From: Labia minor
Lineage: Eukaryota > Arthropoda > Insecta > Dermaptera > Spongiphoridae
DNA length: 64,000 nt
Reading direction: 5' to 3'
NCBI GenBank assembly: GCA_963082975.1
Contig: OY720346.1
Span: 77,616,767-77,680,766, forward strand
In this document: positions 25,222 through 35,932 of the stretch, piece after piece
Position numbering within the stretch: position 1 is the stretch's first letter
How the letters are laid out: each line of letters opens with the position of its first letter
Notes under the pieces: model-generated
What the model saw: the letters and a program-made list of their open reading frames with translations, nothing else
What the model was told of the DNA's origin: nothing
Databases searched by the model: none
Made by a program: the position numbers and the translations under genes

Positions 25222-25817
25222 GCTGGAGTGTCTCCACTCGACTACCTCGCAAATTTGAATTGAATTAATTAACATATATTATATTTAAATTAAATTTAAT
25301 TAATTATAACGTAAAATTAATAAATAATTATTAATTCAGCGGATGTTTGGCTTTTTATTAATGGCACTATGTCACGTGTTGGCGCGTGATTTGCAGTTTT
25401 AAAAAATTAATTCTGGTACTTTCAGCGATTCAATCAAGCTGAAATTCTATATATAGCAGTTTTATACATTTTATAATCATGAGAAAAACTATCAAACATA
25501 TATCTTTATTTTTACGGGTACTTTAAAGGGAAAAAAAAATCAAATCGTTGTAGGTAATGACCCTCTTCCGTTTGAGCTACAATTCTCAAAAGTTGATAGA
25601 AAACTACAAAATTTGAATAATATCCATGCACCAAATTTCATGATTCTAGCTCAAACCGTTTTTGCGTAATCTTGTCTACATACACACACACACACACACA
25701 CAGACATTTTTCTCAACCTTAGTGAAAATGATTTAGGAACCTTCAAAACGTATAAAAACATCAAAATCTCAACATCGAAAATTTTCGTGATCGCAATACT
25801 ATCTCTGGCGTGATAGT
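25222..25817 (-). mobile_element. HINE family 1, copy 2
   Basis: Complete copy with AGC-hairpin end on the left and ACTATCACGCCAG end on the right (minus-strand reading). The CA microsatellite is at 25682-25702. It lies 13 bp from copy 3 in the same orientation but differs from it at many sites, so the pair is not a fresh tandem duplication. Confidence 0.88.
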
Positions 25818-25830
25818 AATTATAAAATTA

Positions 25831-26452
25831 GCTGGAGTGTCTCCACTCGACTATCTCGCAATTAAAATTGGATTAAATAACATAATATATTATATTTAAA
25901 TTAAATTTAATTAATTATAAATTATAAATAATAAATATTAAACCAGCGCATGTTTGGCTTTTTGTTGATGGCACCACGTCACGTGTTGGCGCGTGAGATT
26001 TGCAGTGTTAAAAAATTAATTCTGGTAATTTCAGCGAATCAATCAAGCTGAAATTCTATATATAGCAGTTTTATACAATTATTAATCATGTGAAAAATTA
26101 TCAAACATATATCTTTATTTTTACGGTCACTTTAGAGGAAAAAAAATCAAAACGTTGTAGGTAATGACCCTCTTCCGGTTGAGCTACATTTCTCAAAAGT
26201 TGATAGAAAACTATGAATTTTGAATAATGTCCATGTACCAAATTTCATCATTCTAGCTCAAACCGTTTTTGCGTAATCTTGCCTACATACATACACACAC
26301 ACACACATACACACATACACACACACACACACACAGAGCCATTTTTCTCAACCTTAGTGAAAATGATTCAGGAACCTCCAAAACGTATAAAAACATCAAA
26401 ATCTCAACATCGAAAATTTTCGTGATCGCAATACTATCTCTGGCGAGATAGT
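25831..26452 (-). mobile_element. HINE family 1, copy 3
   Basis: Complete copy, very close in sequence to the satellite-borne copy 1 (they share GAATCAATC at the internal hairpin and CATGTACCAAATTTCATC). Microsatellite CA run at about 26290-26334. Any reading frame over this run is a shadow of the repeat. Confidence 0.9.
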
Positions 26453-26921
26453 AATAATGTTCTTATAAAGATTTATTATTTAACAAAAATTTTCTTATAA
26501 TTAAATATTCTTCAAATTAATAACTTAACCTTAATATAGTTTGGAATATTTTTCAATTTTAGTATTTTAAATTTTTGAATAAGTAAGAAAAGTAAAAGTA
26601 TTATTATTTTTTTATATACCTATATATATATTACTTAGGTAAATTAATTAAATTAATTTTAAATATATTAATTTAAATTTATTAATTTGATTTCGTATAC
26701 ATATTTTTAGATATCTATACTTTATGAAAATAATGTTTTCCTGAAGAAAGCAAAAGTACCATTAGTTTGGAAATTAATAAAAAAGTATGCTATAATATTT
26801 ATTTATTTTACTTCAATGTGTATTTTGTACCTAACTACCTCAAACATCTATATATCTATAATTTTCTTTCTTTTTTAAATACACTAGTAAAACAAAGTAT
26901 TTAAATTATATTTAATAAAAA
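26453..26921. other. AT-rich spacer
   Basis: No feature recognised. Confidence 0.6.
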
Positions 26922-27184
26922 ATGAATCGATTATTTCGAAAAGGTATTATCTCCAACAAATATAATTCTTCAGGGGACTAAAAAAACTGATTTTTGAAAA
27001 AAATTAAAAATTTTATTGAACTAGTCCTTCCGTGTTTCTTTTTAGCCATCTTCAGGTAATATTAATTTGTGTTAATCATTATTTTAATAAATTAGTTTTG
27101 TACTGAAAATTTCAAAAATAATTTTTTGATATGTTCCCTTTTCGAAATAAACGTCCTTTGTTAGATTGAAATAAATAAAAAAAA

Positions 27185-27262
27185 ACAAGCCATAGTAACA
27201 AATTGTTTAACTTATTTCAATAAATAAAAAAAACAAGCCATAGTAACAAATTGTTTAACTTA
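27185..27262 (+). repeat. 48-bp tandem duplication
   Basis: ACAAGCCATAGTAACAAATT and following bases occur at 27185 and again at 27233, a direct repeat with a period of 48 bp and little divergence. Confidence 0.85.
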
Positions 27263-27439
27263 AAAATATGAAAAAACTTTACAAAAATAATAATATACTA
27301 AAAACACAAGTATAATATGCAACAAATGTCATTTTTTATAAAATTTTGAACTATTTTTATTTTTGTAGACAATTTAAAAATCTTGGTCGGTATTTTCATT
27401 AGTTGTGGGCCACAAAAATATATCTTCGTAATATTGTGT

Positions 27440-27766
27440 CTATTCTGACGGAAAATATACTGAATCACCTTTTTGATGTCGACTGTTTTTTTTTGCATTA
27501 ATTGGCACTTTTGAAGAATAGGCAGGAAAATACATTTGGTTTGGTAAAGAAGAGAAATTTGTTAAATGCTTGAGTAAATGAAATTCCTCTTGGTTCATAT
27601 CATTATCTATATATTGGCGTACCTTAAGAGTTCCGGGGGTGACAGAACTGTACATAAACTGGTTATAGCTGCTCACAACAAACGAAAATTTTGCTCTCTT
27701 GGAATTTTGCTTTCCAAAACTTCTTTTGGATAGTACAGTTTTTTTTTGTAAAATTGAGGTCACCAT
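27440..27766 (-). CDS. hypothetical protein of the TIR element, not recognised
   Basis: A 108-residue open frame starting MVTSILQKKTVLSKR, basic at the N-terminus and followed by a more neutral part (QEEFHLLKHLTNF, LPNQMYFPAYSSK). Composition is less biased than that of the surrounding A/T sequence, which argues mildly for past coding. No domain, DDE motif, zinc finger, signal peptide or membrane segment was seen. Its position within inverted termini suggests a transposon-encoded protein or the remains of one. A non-coding explanation remains possible. Confidence 0.35.
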   Translation of the reverse strand: MVTSILQKKTVLSKRSFGKQNSKRAKFSFVVSSYNQFMYSSVTPGTLKVRQYIDNDMNQEEFHLLKHLTNFSSLPNQMYFPAYSSKVPINAKKNSRHQKGDSVYFPSE

Positions 27767-28063
27767 TTTTTAAAATCAATAATTTCGGAAGTTGTAATGT
27801 TGTAGATATCAAATTTATTGGTATTTGATGATGATTTTATTAATTCGATTTACTTCTCAGGGACGTAAAACGAAACAACTGCTAGAGTTGTTACCTTGTC
27901 GAAATAAATAAAGTTATTAGAATTTTTTTCTTAATGATAAAACTTCGAAGTTGTTTCCTTTCTACTCTAAATAGGTGTTATTACGCTTATTTTACAATAT
28001 GGAATTTTTTTTCTCAATTTTAAAAAAATTCAGAGATGTTACCTTTTCGAAATAATTGATTCA

Positions 28064-28739
28064 AATACAAGATGAATTGTGTATTATTTGAAATGAAATG
28101 TTTATATTATATTTTCATTAATTATTCTCTATCTTGGTTTTTGAATTCAGGTTAGTTCAAATATTTGTAATCAATCTCATCAAAGAAAAATATAACAAAT
28201 AATTAAACTAATAATCAAATACAAAATTTTTTATTGGTGATATCTGATATCCTTTATTTTCATTATAATTTTTAGAAATAATTCCAATATGCATTTATAC
28301 ATTCGTATTTCTCAAAATGATAAATTCGGGTATAAATGAATTTACATTATAACATATTTTTATTATATAATGCACTCTTCTGTTATGTTAATTATTATAG
28401 TCGAACCCGTTGCAAACGGTGTTTGCAATTTCAGTTTAAAATGATTTTAATAATATTTTTCATATATTAATGATCATTTATTCGTATTTATTTTGATGAT
28501 AAGTTTATGTTTAAGATTGACATTTTTGTTGGTTGCTTTAATCAATCGACTGTTGCCTGTGTGGAAGCCATGACATAGGGTTGAGCTTATTTTTTTGAAT
28601 ATCCGTTTTGTGGGTTTAAATGTGAGTTTTTTTCTCCATTCTGTGCCCTTATTTTTAGTTTAATTACTCAATTATTAATTACTACTATATTAAAAGTTAA
28701 AAATTTCTGACAATGAATATAAAATTAATTCTTTGTAAA
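28064..28739. other. AT-rich spacer
   Basis: Contains a short GC-richer patch at about 28400-28430 (CGTTGCAAACGGTGTTTGCAA, itself partly repetitive). No gene or element was recognised. Confidence 0.5.
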
Positions 28740-28991
28740 CTACCACTTCCGGTTTCCGGATACACACCAAAAATTGATGAATTCATGTTACTGATGCATT
28801 AAGTAAATATACAATATTTTGTAAAAATCCGTTGAGTCGTTCAAGCTGTATACGTCTATACGGACACACAATGGACAGACGGACAGACACCATGCTAAAA
28901 ATATTTTTTTTTGTTCATGGAGATATGTTAAAATCTCCACATGTGAAATTTGATGTGAAAACAATTTTTTCCCTTCCTATCGTCGGTCGGT
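28740..28991 (-). mobile_element. HINE family 2 copy, 3'-truncated
   Basis: Minus-strand reading starts with ACCGACCGACGATAGGAAGG, then TTTCACATGTGGAGATTTT, a GTCY-type microsatellite (GTCTGTCCGTCTGTCC) and the GAACGACTCAACGGATTTT module, and stops after CCGGAAGTGGTAG. The 3' half with the hairpin is missing. Confidence 0.82.
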
Positions 28992-29705
28992 GAAAAAGTA
29001 AGAAAAGAATAGATATTTATAATAGAAGGGCATATAAAAGATGGAGTGGTATGGAATGTCTTTGTGATGATGAGGGTGGCTGGGATTAGATATAAACATT
29101 AAGGGTTGAATTCGTAAGAGAGGGAGAGAGAATGGGGGAGTTGCTCTCACTTTCGCGTAGGGTCTCATCTGGTGGCTTCGTTTAGCATTTCATGATAAAT
29201 TGACTTGCAGTTTAGAGCTCAAGAGAGAGATCGCAAAATTTAAACAAAGACAAATACATAATACAATTCAAGTTAATTCATAAATAAACAATTAATTTTC
29301 AAATATGATATATGTATATAAAGGAACCTTTGGATAAGATATTTTCATACAAAACAAGACAATTTAATTAACCATTTACTTGGTGATGAAACATTTGTGT
29401 TTCTCTGTAGTGAATAAGCCTGGGGAATGGTTGAAAGAATAAACGAGATAAATAATAATTCCTATATATATAAATTATTAAATCAAATAAGTATACATAT
29501 ATAAAGTAAATATTTTGCAATTTATTTATAAAATACTATTTTATTTTATAGATAATATAAATAAGTGTTGTATTTATTTATTTACCAAAATAAGTATTAA
29601 ATCATAATAAATAATATATAAATAATAATTTACCTGATTAATTAAATATTGAAATCATATAAAATATTTATTATTGATTGAGATATTTTTCTTTACTATC
29701 TATGC
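28992..29705. other. AT-rich spacer with purine-rich patch
   Basis: 29000-29230 is purine-rich (GAGAGGGAGAGAG type) and gives an uninformative reverse-strand open frame. The rest is A/T. Confidence 0.45.
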
Positions 29706-29921
29706 CAGTGATTCTCAACCTTATTTTACCGCGGCACACTTTAATGGTTTAAAAATTTGGCGGCACACAAAGAAAAAGATAAATGTAAAAGTTTACCATA
29801 TTGAAAAAAGGTCCCAAAAACGGTCTACCTTTTTTTAGAACCATATTGAGAAAATTTATACAAAAAGTCGGAAATGTTTAAGAGCCTTATAATCTCGTGG
29901 CACAGTAGTTGAGAATCACTG
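29706..29921 (+). mobile_element. hAT MITE with perfect 8-bp target duplication
   Basis: 216-bp element, ends CAGTGATTCTCAACC and GTTGAGAATCACTG, flanked by ATCTATGC at 29698-29705 and again at 29922-29929. The interior has GCGGCACAC motifs at both ends, as in the other copies. No transposase; moved in trans by an hAT transposase (known for the class). Confidence 0.95.
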
Positions 29922-30069
29922 ATCTATGCTGATGCATACAATAATCATATCACATGTTTATTTGTTAAAGATATTATAACACTGTTATCTTTCAAATGAA
30001 ATAAATATCTTATAATTTGCAAATGATATAGAAATAGAATATACCAAAATATAAAAACCAGGCTACTTA

Positions 30070-30258
30070 AACTTGGTGGAGAAACAGAGAGTGAATGCCG
30101 TTCTTCTCAAAATAAAAAAAAATCCCCAATATGGATAACGGATTTAATAAAAACATTCATGAGAGGGAAAAAATATCTTGGAAATTAGACAGTTGGTGAC
30201 TATTTGATGTACAAATCAACTAATAAAATACTACAAAAGGGAATTGAACTATAAATAA
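30070..30258 (+). pseudogene. LINE fragment upstream of the reverse transcriptase, interrupted by HINE
   Basis: The plus strand reads PIWITDLIKTFMREKKY then DYLMYKSTNKILQKGIE in one frame with internal stops. This pattern (W at the start, KK-Y, then Y--YK) is typical of the linker between endonuclease and reverse transcriptase in RTE/Jockey-like LINEs. It appears to continue after the HINE at 30864 with NSYWEQKCN and then KNGRSPGPGDF. Hence HINE copy 4 landed in an older LINE. Confidence 0.6.
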
Positions 30259-30863
30259 GCTGGAGTGTCTCCACCCGACTATCTCACAAATTTGAATTGG
30301 ATTAATTAACATATACCTATGATATTTAAATTAAATTTAATTAATTATAAATTAAAATTAATAAATAATATTTAATAAAACAGCGCATGTTTGGCTCTTT
30401 GTTGATGGCACCACGTCACGTGTTGGCGCGTGATTTGCAGTGTTAAAAAATTAATTCCTGTACATTCAGCGATTCAATCAAGCTGAAATTCTATATATAG
30501 CAGTTTTATACAATTATTAATCATGTGAAAAACTATTAAACATCTATCTTTATTTTTCCGGTCACTTTAGAGGAAAAAAAATCAAAACGTTGTACGTAAT
30601 GACCCCCTTCCGGTTGAGCTACATTTCTCAAAAGTTGATAGAAAACGACGAATTTTGAATAATTCCCGTAAACCAAATTTCATGATTTTAGCTCAAACCG
30701 TTTTTGCGTAATCTTGACTACATACATACATACACACACAGAGAGAGAAACATTTTTCTCAACCTTAGTGAAAATGATTCAGGAACCTTCAAAACGTATA
30801 AAAACATCAAAATCTCGACATCGAAAATTTTCGTGATCGCAATACTATCTCTGGCTAGATAGT
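30259..30863 (-). mobile_element. HINE family 1, copy 4, nested in a LINE
   Basis: Complete copy. The right subterminal repeat is ACTATCTAGCCAG with one change, and the hairpin end is on the left. The microsatellite is short (30720-30750, ending in GAGAGAGA). LINE-like reading continues on both sides, which sets the insertion order. Confidence 0.88.
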
Positions 30864-31430
30864 AAAAAACAGTTATTGGGAGCAGAAATGTAATTAAATT
30901 AACATTCATCTTGGAGGATAGCTCTATGGAAGTATGAAAAATGGAAGATCGCCAGGACCTGGAGATTTTGCTTCCAAACTAATTAAATACCCATGCCCAG
31001 CACGGATGGAACTGATTAGGCACTTGATGAACCTATATTCGACTAAACAAAAATATGGTCAATGATTGTGGGAGATAAACGACGATTGGCTGCAGTTAAA
31101 ATGGAATACTTTAGAAGTATCTTAACTTGATCGGATACGTAACTAAGAAATCAGAAATATGAATGACAGCTGCAGAGACGATCGATAAGAGCATCGAGAA
31201 AAGAGGCCTTCTATGGTTTGGCCACTTGTTAAGAATGAATAAGACAAAGTGGCCCCGACAAGTGTCCCAATTGCAACCTTGAAAAAGAATCAAAAGACGA
31301 CAACCCCAAAAGTCTTGGATGGATGGTGGTGTTGTTATTGGGGCAATGGCGAAGTTTCATTTAACGGAAGACATAGCACGAGACAGAATCATTGGAACGA
31401 GAATACAGCGAGTAGCTGTCTATAGTAATT
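30864..31430 (+). pseudogene. LINE fragment: RT start joined to C-terminal tail
   Basis: SMKNGRSPGPGDFASKLIKY (30928-30990) matches the start of a LINE reverse transcriptase, where KNGKAPGPDGI-like sequence is conserved. From about 31180 the frame gives RGLLWFGHLLRMNKTKWPRQ and then KSWMDG near 31310, the C-terminal tail of RTE-like LINEs common in insects (WFGHVVRM, RRGRPRKSWLD). The catalytic centre between the two is gone, so there is a large internal deletion plus stops. Family is inferred from these motifs. Confidence 0.78.
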
Positions 31431-31473
31431 GTTTATTGTTTCAATTGTTAAAACACTGTAAACAATTTTACCG

Positions 31474-31509
<36 letters not shown>

Positions 31510-32036
31510 ATTTCAAATTCATGTTTTGTTATAAAATCTATTAAATATTAAAATGTTAAGATGATTAAATCCCTTAAAGTTATTATTTTAAATTAAAAAT
31601 TAGTTCAATGATGGACTCTTAAGAGGTATAAAAAGTAAGGGGATTATTATTATTATTATTATTTGGTTTTTCATTAAAAAAACTTAAATTTAAACTTTTT
31701 TCTTTTTTTTATATTTAAAATGAAATACCTACTCAAGCTTCTTAAAAATTTACAAATGTGGATGAAAATTGATAAATATTCAAGATTATATTCTATTATA
31801 TTATAATTATTCAAATAATAGAAATAATTATGTATTAATTTCTACAGCTAATCTCATCTATACAATATAATTCATATTTTATACGTATTTTTAAACAAAA
31901 TTTTATAACATTTTTTTTTAGATATAATAATATTAATCAACTTTACTGATAATTATTTTAGTTAACAAACAAAATTGACAAAGAATAAAAAATTGATGAG
32001 AATACCTTATTTTGATAATTAAATATTTCTTTTTCT
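31431..32036. other. AT-rich spacer with microsatellites
   Basis: (TA)n at about 31476-31506 and (ATT)n near 31647-31663; otherwise low-complexity A/T. Confidence 0.6.
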
Positions 32037-32282
32037 TAAGGTGCCGTCTCCCTTTCGGAGTTTGGCCATCATCATGACTAGGATAGCCTTAGAAGCTGCC
32101 CAGCCATAATAATTTTTCTTGGGAATATTAATGTAGTGGTTTTCCGTTGCCTGACAGTTCCTGGAGTCGGAGGCAGCTGATGTTAAATTGAATTTTATTA
32201 TAAAAATTTGTTCTTAGTTGGAATCGAACACCGACTTCTTGTGTAGAAAATTGATATGCTACACTCTCGGCTAGCTGCCTCC
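32037..32282 (-). mobile_element. tRNA-derived SINE
   Basis: On the minus strand the head is tRNA-like: an A-box-like TAGCCGAGAGTG (32262-32273) and a B box GTTCGATTCC (about 32219-32229), spaced about 40 bp apart as in a tRNA. An unrelated body of about 170 bp follows (TATGGCTGGGCAGC, TCATGATGATGGCC, AAAGGGAGACGG) and ends in GGCACC with an A-rich tail. RNA polymerase III transcription and LINE-driven copying are known for the class. Short flanking duplications could not be fixed in the A/T flanks. It is not a working tRNA, because the anticodon arm does not fold into a normal cloverleaf by eye. Confidence 0.8.
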
Positions 32283-32925
32283 TAATTAATATTAATAATA
32301 ATTAATAATCCTAAATAAATATTTACTTAAAAAAAAATGAGAATTTTGAATTTTTTTACTAATGTTTATTATTTAAAGAAGTATCTTTTTCTTTTTTCTA
32401 ATATTTTTTGTTTTTTTTAAATATAAAATGAAATGTTGATGTAAATTTGTATATTTACTTATTAATTTGTTTATAAAATTAAATCATTTACAAAATATTA
32501 CTAATATATAGAATGAATGTTGGAGATTTTATTTTTCTTATACTCCTTCTCACTCACTCTTTTAAAAACATATATATTATATATATTTAAGTATATACAT
32601 TGAAATATTTATATATATGTATATAAACTTTTTGACTTCTTGATTCTTCTTTGCCGGCTCATTTACACTCAAGATTTTTTGGCAAAGTTCCTATTTCTAC
32701 AACCCCTGAACCAACTCAACGCTCCAACTTTTGCACCAAGCAATTCACTTGTTTTCTTTATCACACCAACACGACACACACAGTTTTTCTTTTCTTTTTC
32801 TATAAATTCAAAAAAATCCAAAATAATAATGTCCGCTATCAAATTTATAGATATATAAATTTGTAAATTTGAAGATATCTAGATAATTTCTTGATTAATT
32901 TTAGATAAAAGAATTATTTTAAAAT
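32283..32925. other. AT-rich spacer with pyrimidine-rich patch
   Basis: 32640-32830 is less AT-biased and open in two frames on the plus strand, which is expected from its C/A/T composition. No known protein resemblance. Confidence 0.45.
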
Positions 32926-33440
32926 ACACGGCCATTGAAAAATGTGAACGGGATTTCGAAGAGTAATAAAAACCGTAATACAAATGGTAGAATATTTATT
33001 TTTACATCAAAAGACACAGAAAATCTTGAACTTTTTTGTGTACTCTGAAAAGTTTTGATGTGTGCTCCACCCGTGGTAAGACAGACATTAATAGCCGATA
33101 ATCAATCTACCGCTACGTGTTTTGAAGCATTGCAGAAGCATTGCGTAATTTGAGGTGTTTCAAATTGATATCAATACTTCCAGTTCCCTTAAACTGATTA
33201 AACCCAGGAACAATAGCTGTGTCCATAGGTGGATTTTGTCTATAAATACGCCTAAAATGACGCTACACTAACAGAAGTGATTTAAGCCCAGTGTACCACA
33301 AAACACACTGCGCTTTCTGCTGTACGGTAGTCATGGCGTCTCTGAAGTGACTGACCCCGTCGAGCTGCACGGTAATGGCGGCGCACGGCAAGATGGCGAA
33401 TGCGCATGCGCTCAATGACTTTCGAATAAATGCTACTTAA
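32926..33440 (-). pseudogene. DUF4817-type DNA transposon relic
   Basis: A minus-strand start at 33334 gives MTTVQQKAQCVLWYTGLKS, then RHFRRIYRQNPP and FNQFKGTGS. This is the N-terminal helix-turn-helix (DUF4817) of an insect Tc1-related transposase, usually beginning MATTVQQKA with RRxF, PP and F..TGS at those places. An in-frame stop lies within it. Sequence then jumps to a C-terminal-like stretch (33060-33130; DYRL and GGAHIEHL-like in shifted frames), so the catalytic core is deleted. Upstream on the minus strand lies GC-rich sequence (33350-33420) that probably belongs to the 5' untranslated part. Confidence 0.75.
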
Positions 33441-33950
33441 AATATTTATAATGCTTCTCAATCTCTAGTTAATTTCGTGTTGATGACGTGTTTTTTATCG
33501 AATAATTGTAGTTTTCAATTAACACAAATGGATATTTTTTATTTTTTTTTTTTTTAATTATAATTTTTACCAATCATCTGAAAGTCATTCCTCTTAATTT
33601 TATATTTTTCTCCTTTTTAAATGTAAATATTTAAAAAGAGAAAACTATTACAGTTACATTTAATAGTTTCTATTTCATCTTGTTTTGTAGGTTGTAACAA
33701 ATGAAATAAAATTTTTTTTATGAATTTTGTAGTCGCAATTTTTATACAACAAAATATAGGTATACTATTAATACATTGACCCAAAAAATAAAAATAATAT
33801 TATAAAATATGTTAAACGAAAAAAACAAACATTCCTTTTATTTGTATATAAAGTACATCTAAAAGTAGATACCCAAATTTAGCAATCGATAATGTTTTTT
33901 GTGATGGTAGTGATTCTTTTGTTCCGCTTGATTGTTTATTTTGTTTTAAT
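33441..33950. other. AT-rich spacer
   Basis: Low-complexity sequence with long T runs; nothing recognised. Confidence 0.55.
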
Positions 33951-34296
33951 AAAGATTTCACCAGAGAGCAAGTAATTATATATACTCGTAGATACCTATA
34001 TAATACCATCATTTCAATTTATACATATATCTATATAATATATTTTTTTATCTTTCCGTTGTTTTTTTCATTGTTTTTTATTTTAACCTTTAATTGAACA
34101 CATTTAAAATTAGTCAAGGGGAATCGGCCTTAAACATCGCTGATAACACCATAAAGTTTCATTTTTTTTTTTTAATATTCTATTGTATGTTATTGTGATA
34201 ATGATTGCTTGAATGTTTAATTTAAAATCTAAACATTTGTCTTTTATTGTAATGCATGCAGAATCTTATGTTAAGGAACAAATTATTTATGTACAA
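33951..34296 (-). repeat. segment shared with the composite hAT at 19120-19460
   Basis: About 345 bp that match 19120-19460 in the opposite orientation, for example GTCAAGGGGAATCGGCCTTA, TTTCACCAGAGAGCAAG and GTTAAGGAACAAATTATTTA. At this locus it is followed directly by a complete hAT MITE. The other edge has no hAT end here, whereas at 19497 it does. Confidence 0.85.
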
Positions 34297-34734
34297 CAGT
34301 GATTCTCAACCTTTTTTTTTACCCCGGTACACTTTTTACGGTTAAAAAATTTGGTGGCACACAAAGAAAAAGATAAGTGATAAAGTTTACCATATTGAAA
34401 AAAAGTGGACCCAAAAACGGTTTTTTTTTAGAACCATATTGAACAAATTTAGAAAAAAGTCGGAACTGTTTAAAAGCCTAGTCCTAAATACGTGTTACCT
34501 TTTTTTTTTAAATTTAGAAAAAATTTGGGAAGTCATAATCTCGCGGCACACTTTGAAAGTTTACCATATTGAAAAAAGTAATGTTTAAGAGCCTAATTTC
34601 AAAAACGTTTTACCTTTTTTTTTAAAGAATCATACTGAAAAGTTGGAAATGTTTAATAGCCACTTTACATTTGTAATAATTTGAAAATGTCGCGGCACAC
34701 AAAATTGCCGCGGCACAGTGGTTGAGAATCACTG
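34297..34734 (+). mobile_element. hAT MITE with perfect 8-bp target duplication
   Basis: 438-bp element with ends CAGTGATTCTCAACC and GGTTGAGAATCACTG, flanked on both sides by ATGTACAA (34289-34296 and 34735-34742). It contains two internally repeated units of the CATATTGAAAAAAGT and GTTTAA-AGCCTA type, so it grew by internal duplication relative to the 216-bp copy at 29706. Confidence 0.95.
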
Positions 34735-35584
34735 ATGTACAATTATTAGAAAACTTTTAAAAAGAATTGATTCAAGACGTTCTTCTTTTATTCAAAGATT
34801 AATTAAGAGATTTAATAAAAAAATTTTTTCTAAAAGCTATTATGATATTTATATATAAATAATATTATAGAATCACTACGTTTATTATATTATTTTTATT
34901 TATTTATTTAATTTTTACTATATTGATATGTGAAAAAAAAAATATTTATATTTCACAATATCTATACAACTATACTTACTCCTAATCTTGAACCTAATAT
35001 AATAATTTTATTTTATTTTATCTTTAAATTTAATTTAATTTATTTAATTTAATTAATTTATATAATTTAATTAATTTATATAATTTAATTACTTTATATA
35101 ATTTAATTAATTTCATCTATAAAAGAAATAGTAAAATTTGTATTTGTGTGATAAAATCAAATTTATTATATAATAAGTAATTATTTTCAAAAATTTATTA
35201 AAAAAAATTATATTCTGTCGAAAATAACAATAAATAATTGAAGCTTCATCAATGTCCCCCTCACCCTTCTCCCTTGTAACTTAAATTTTAATTTATTTTA
35301 TTATTTTAAATATTTTTGCTTTAAATAAATTTAATTTTTTTTATCTGTCTAATGCCCTTTCAAAACATTCACTCACCATTTAATGTGTTATTCATATTTA
35401 TTATTTCAGTTATGTTATTATTAATTTTATTTTATTTTAATTAAAAAGAGAAAAGTAAATGTATACTGAATTTATCTGTGTTTTATCTAATATTCTAGGT
35501 ATACATTCTAAATATATACACACTATTACTTATTTTAAAATTTATTATAATAATAATAATAATAAATTTAAATGTTAAAAATAA
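34735..35584. other. AT-rich spacer with short tandem units
   Basis: 35040-35115 holds about four imperfect tandem units of TTTATATAATTTAATTAA. Otherwise featureless. Confidence 0.6.
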
Positions 35585-35932
35585 GCTGGAGTGTCTCCAC
35601 TCGAGTATCTCGCAAATTTGAATTGGATTAAATAACATAATATATTATATTTAAATTAAATTTAATTAATTATAAATTAAAATTAATATTTATTAAATCA
35701 GCGCATGTTTGGCTATTTGTTGATGGCACCACGTCACGTGTTGGCGCGTGAGATTTGAAGTGTTAAAAAATTAATTCAAGCTGAAATTCTATATATAGCA
35801 GTTTTATAAAATTTTTAATCATGTGAAAAATTATCCAACATATATCTTTATTATTACGGTCACTTTAGAGGAAAAAAAATCAAAACGTTGTAGGTAGTTA
35901 TATATATATATATATATACATGGCGAGATAGT
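35585..35932 (-). mobile_element. HINE family 1, copy 5, internal deletion
   Basis: Both ends are present (hairpin end on the left, TGGCGAGATAGT on the right). About 250 bp including the microsatellite, the AAATTTCAT module and the right-hand subterminal region are replaced by a (TA)n run at 35899-35919. Part of the internal hairpin is lost too. Confidence 0.82.

Larger units (their letters stand above)
26922..28063 (-). mobile_element. unclassified TIR element with small reading frame
   Basis: Termini TGAATCGATTATTTCGAAAAGG (left) and its inverse CCTTTTCGAAATAATTGATTCA (right) are near-perfect inverted repeats. Two further internal copies of the right-end motif lie near 27140-27155 and 27885-27900. 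A reverse-strand frame (27440-27766) begins about 300 bp inside the right end, the place expected for an encoded protein. I cannot assign the superfamily, and no catalytic motif was recognised. A 48-bp direct duplication (27185-27262) lies near the 3' side. It seems degenerate. Confidence 0.6.

Noticed and set aside
26269-26451. 60-codon frame rich in His-Thr
   Set aside because: It is the CA microsatellite and module of HINE copy 3.
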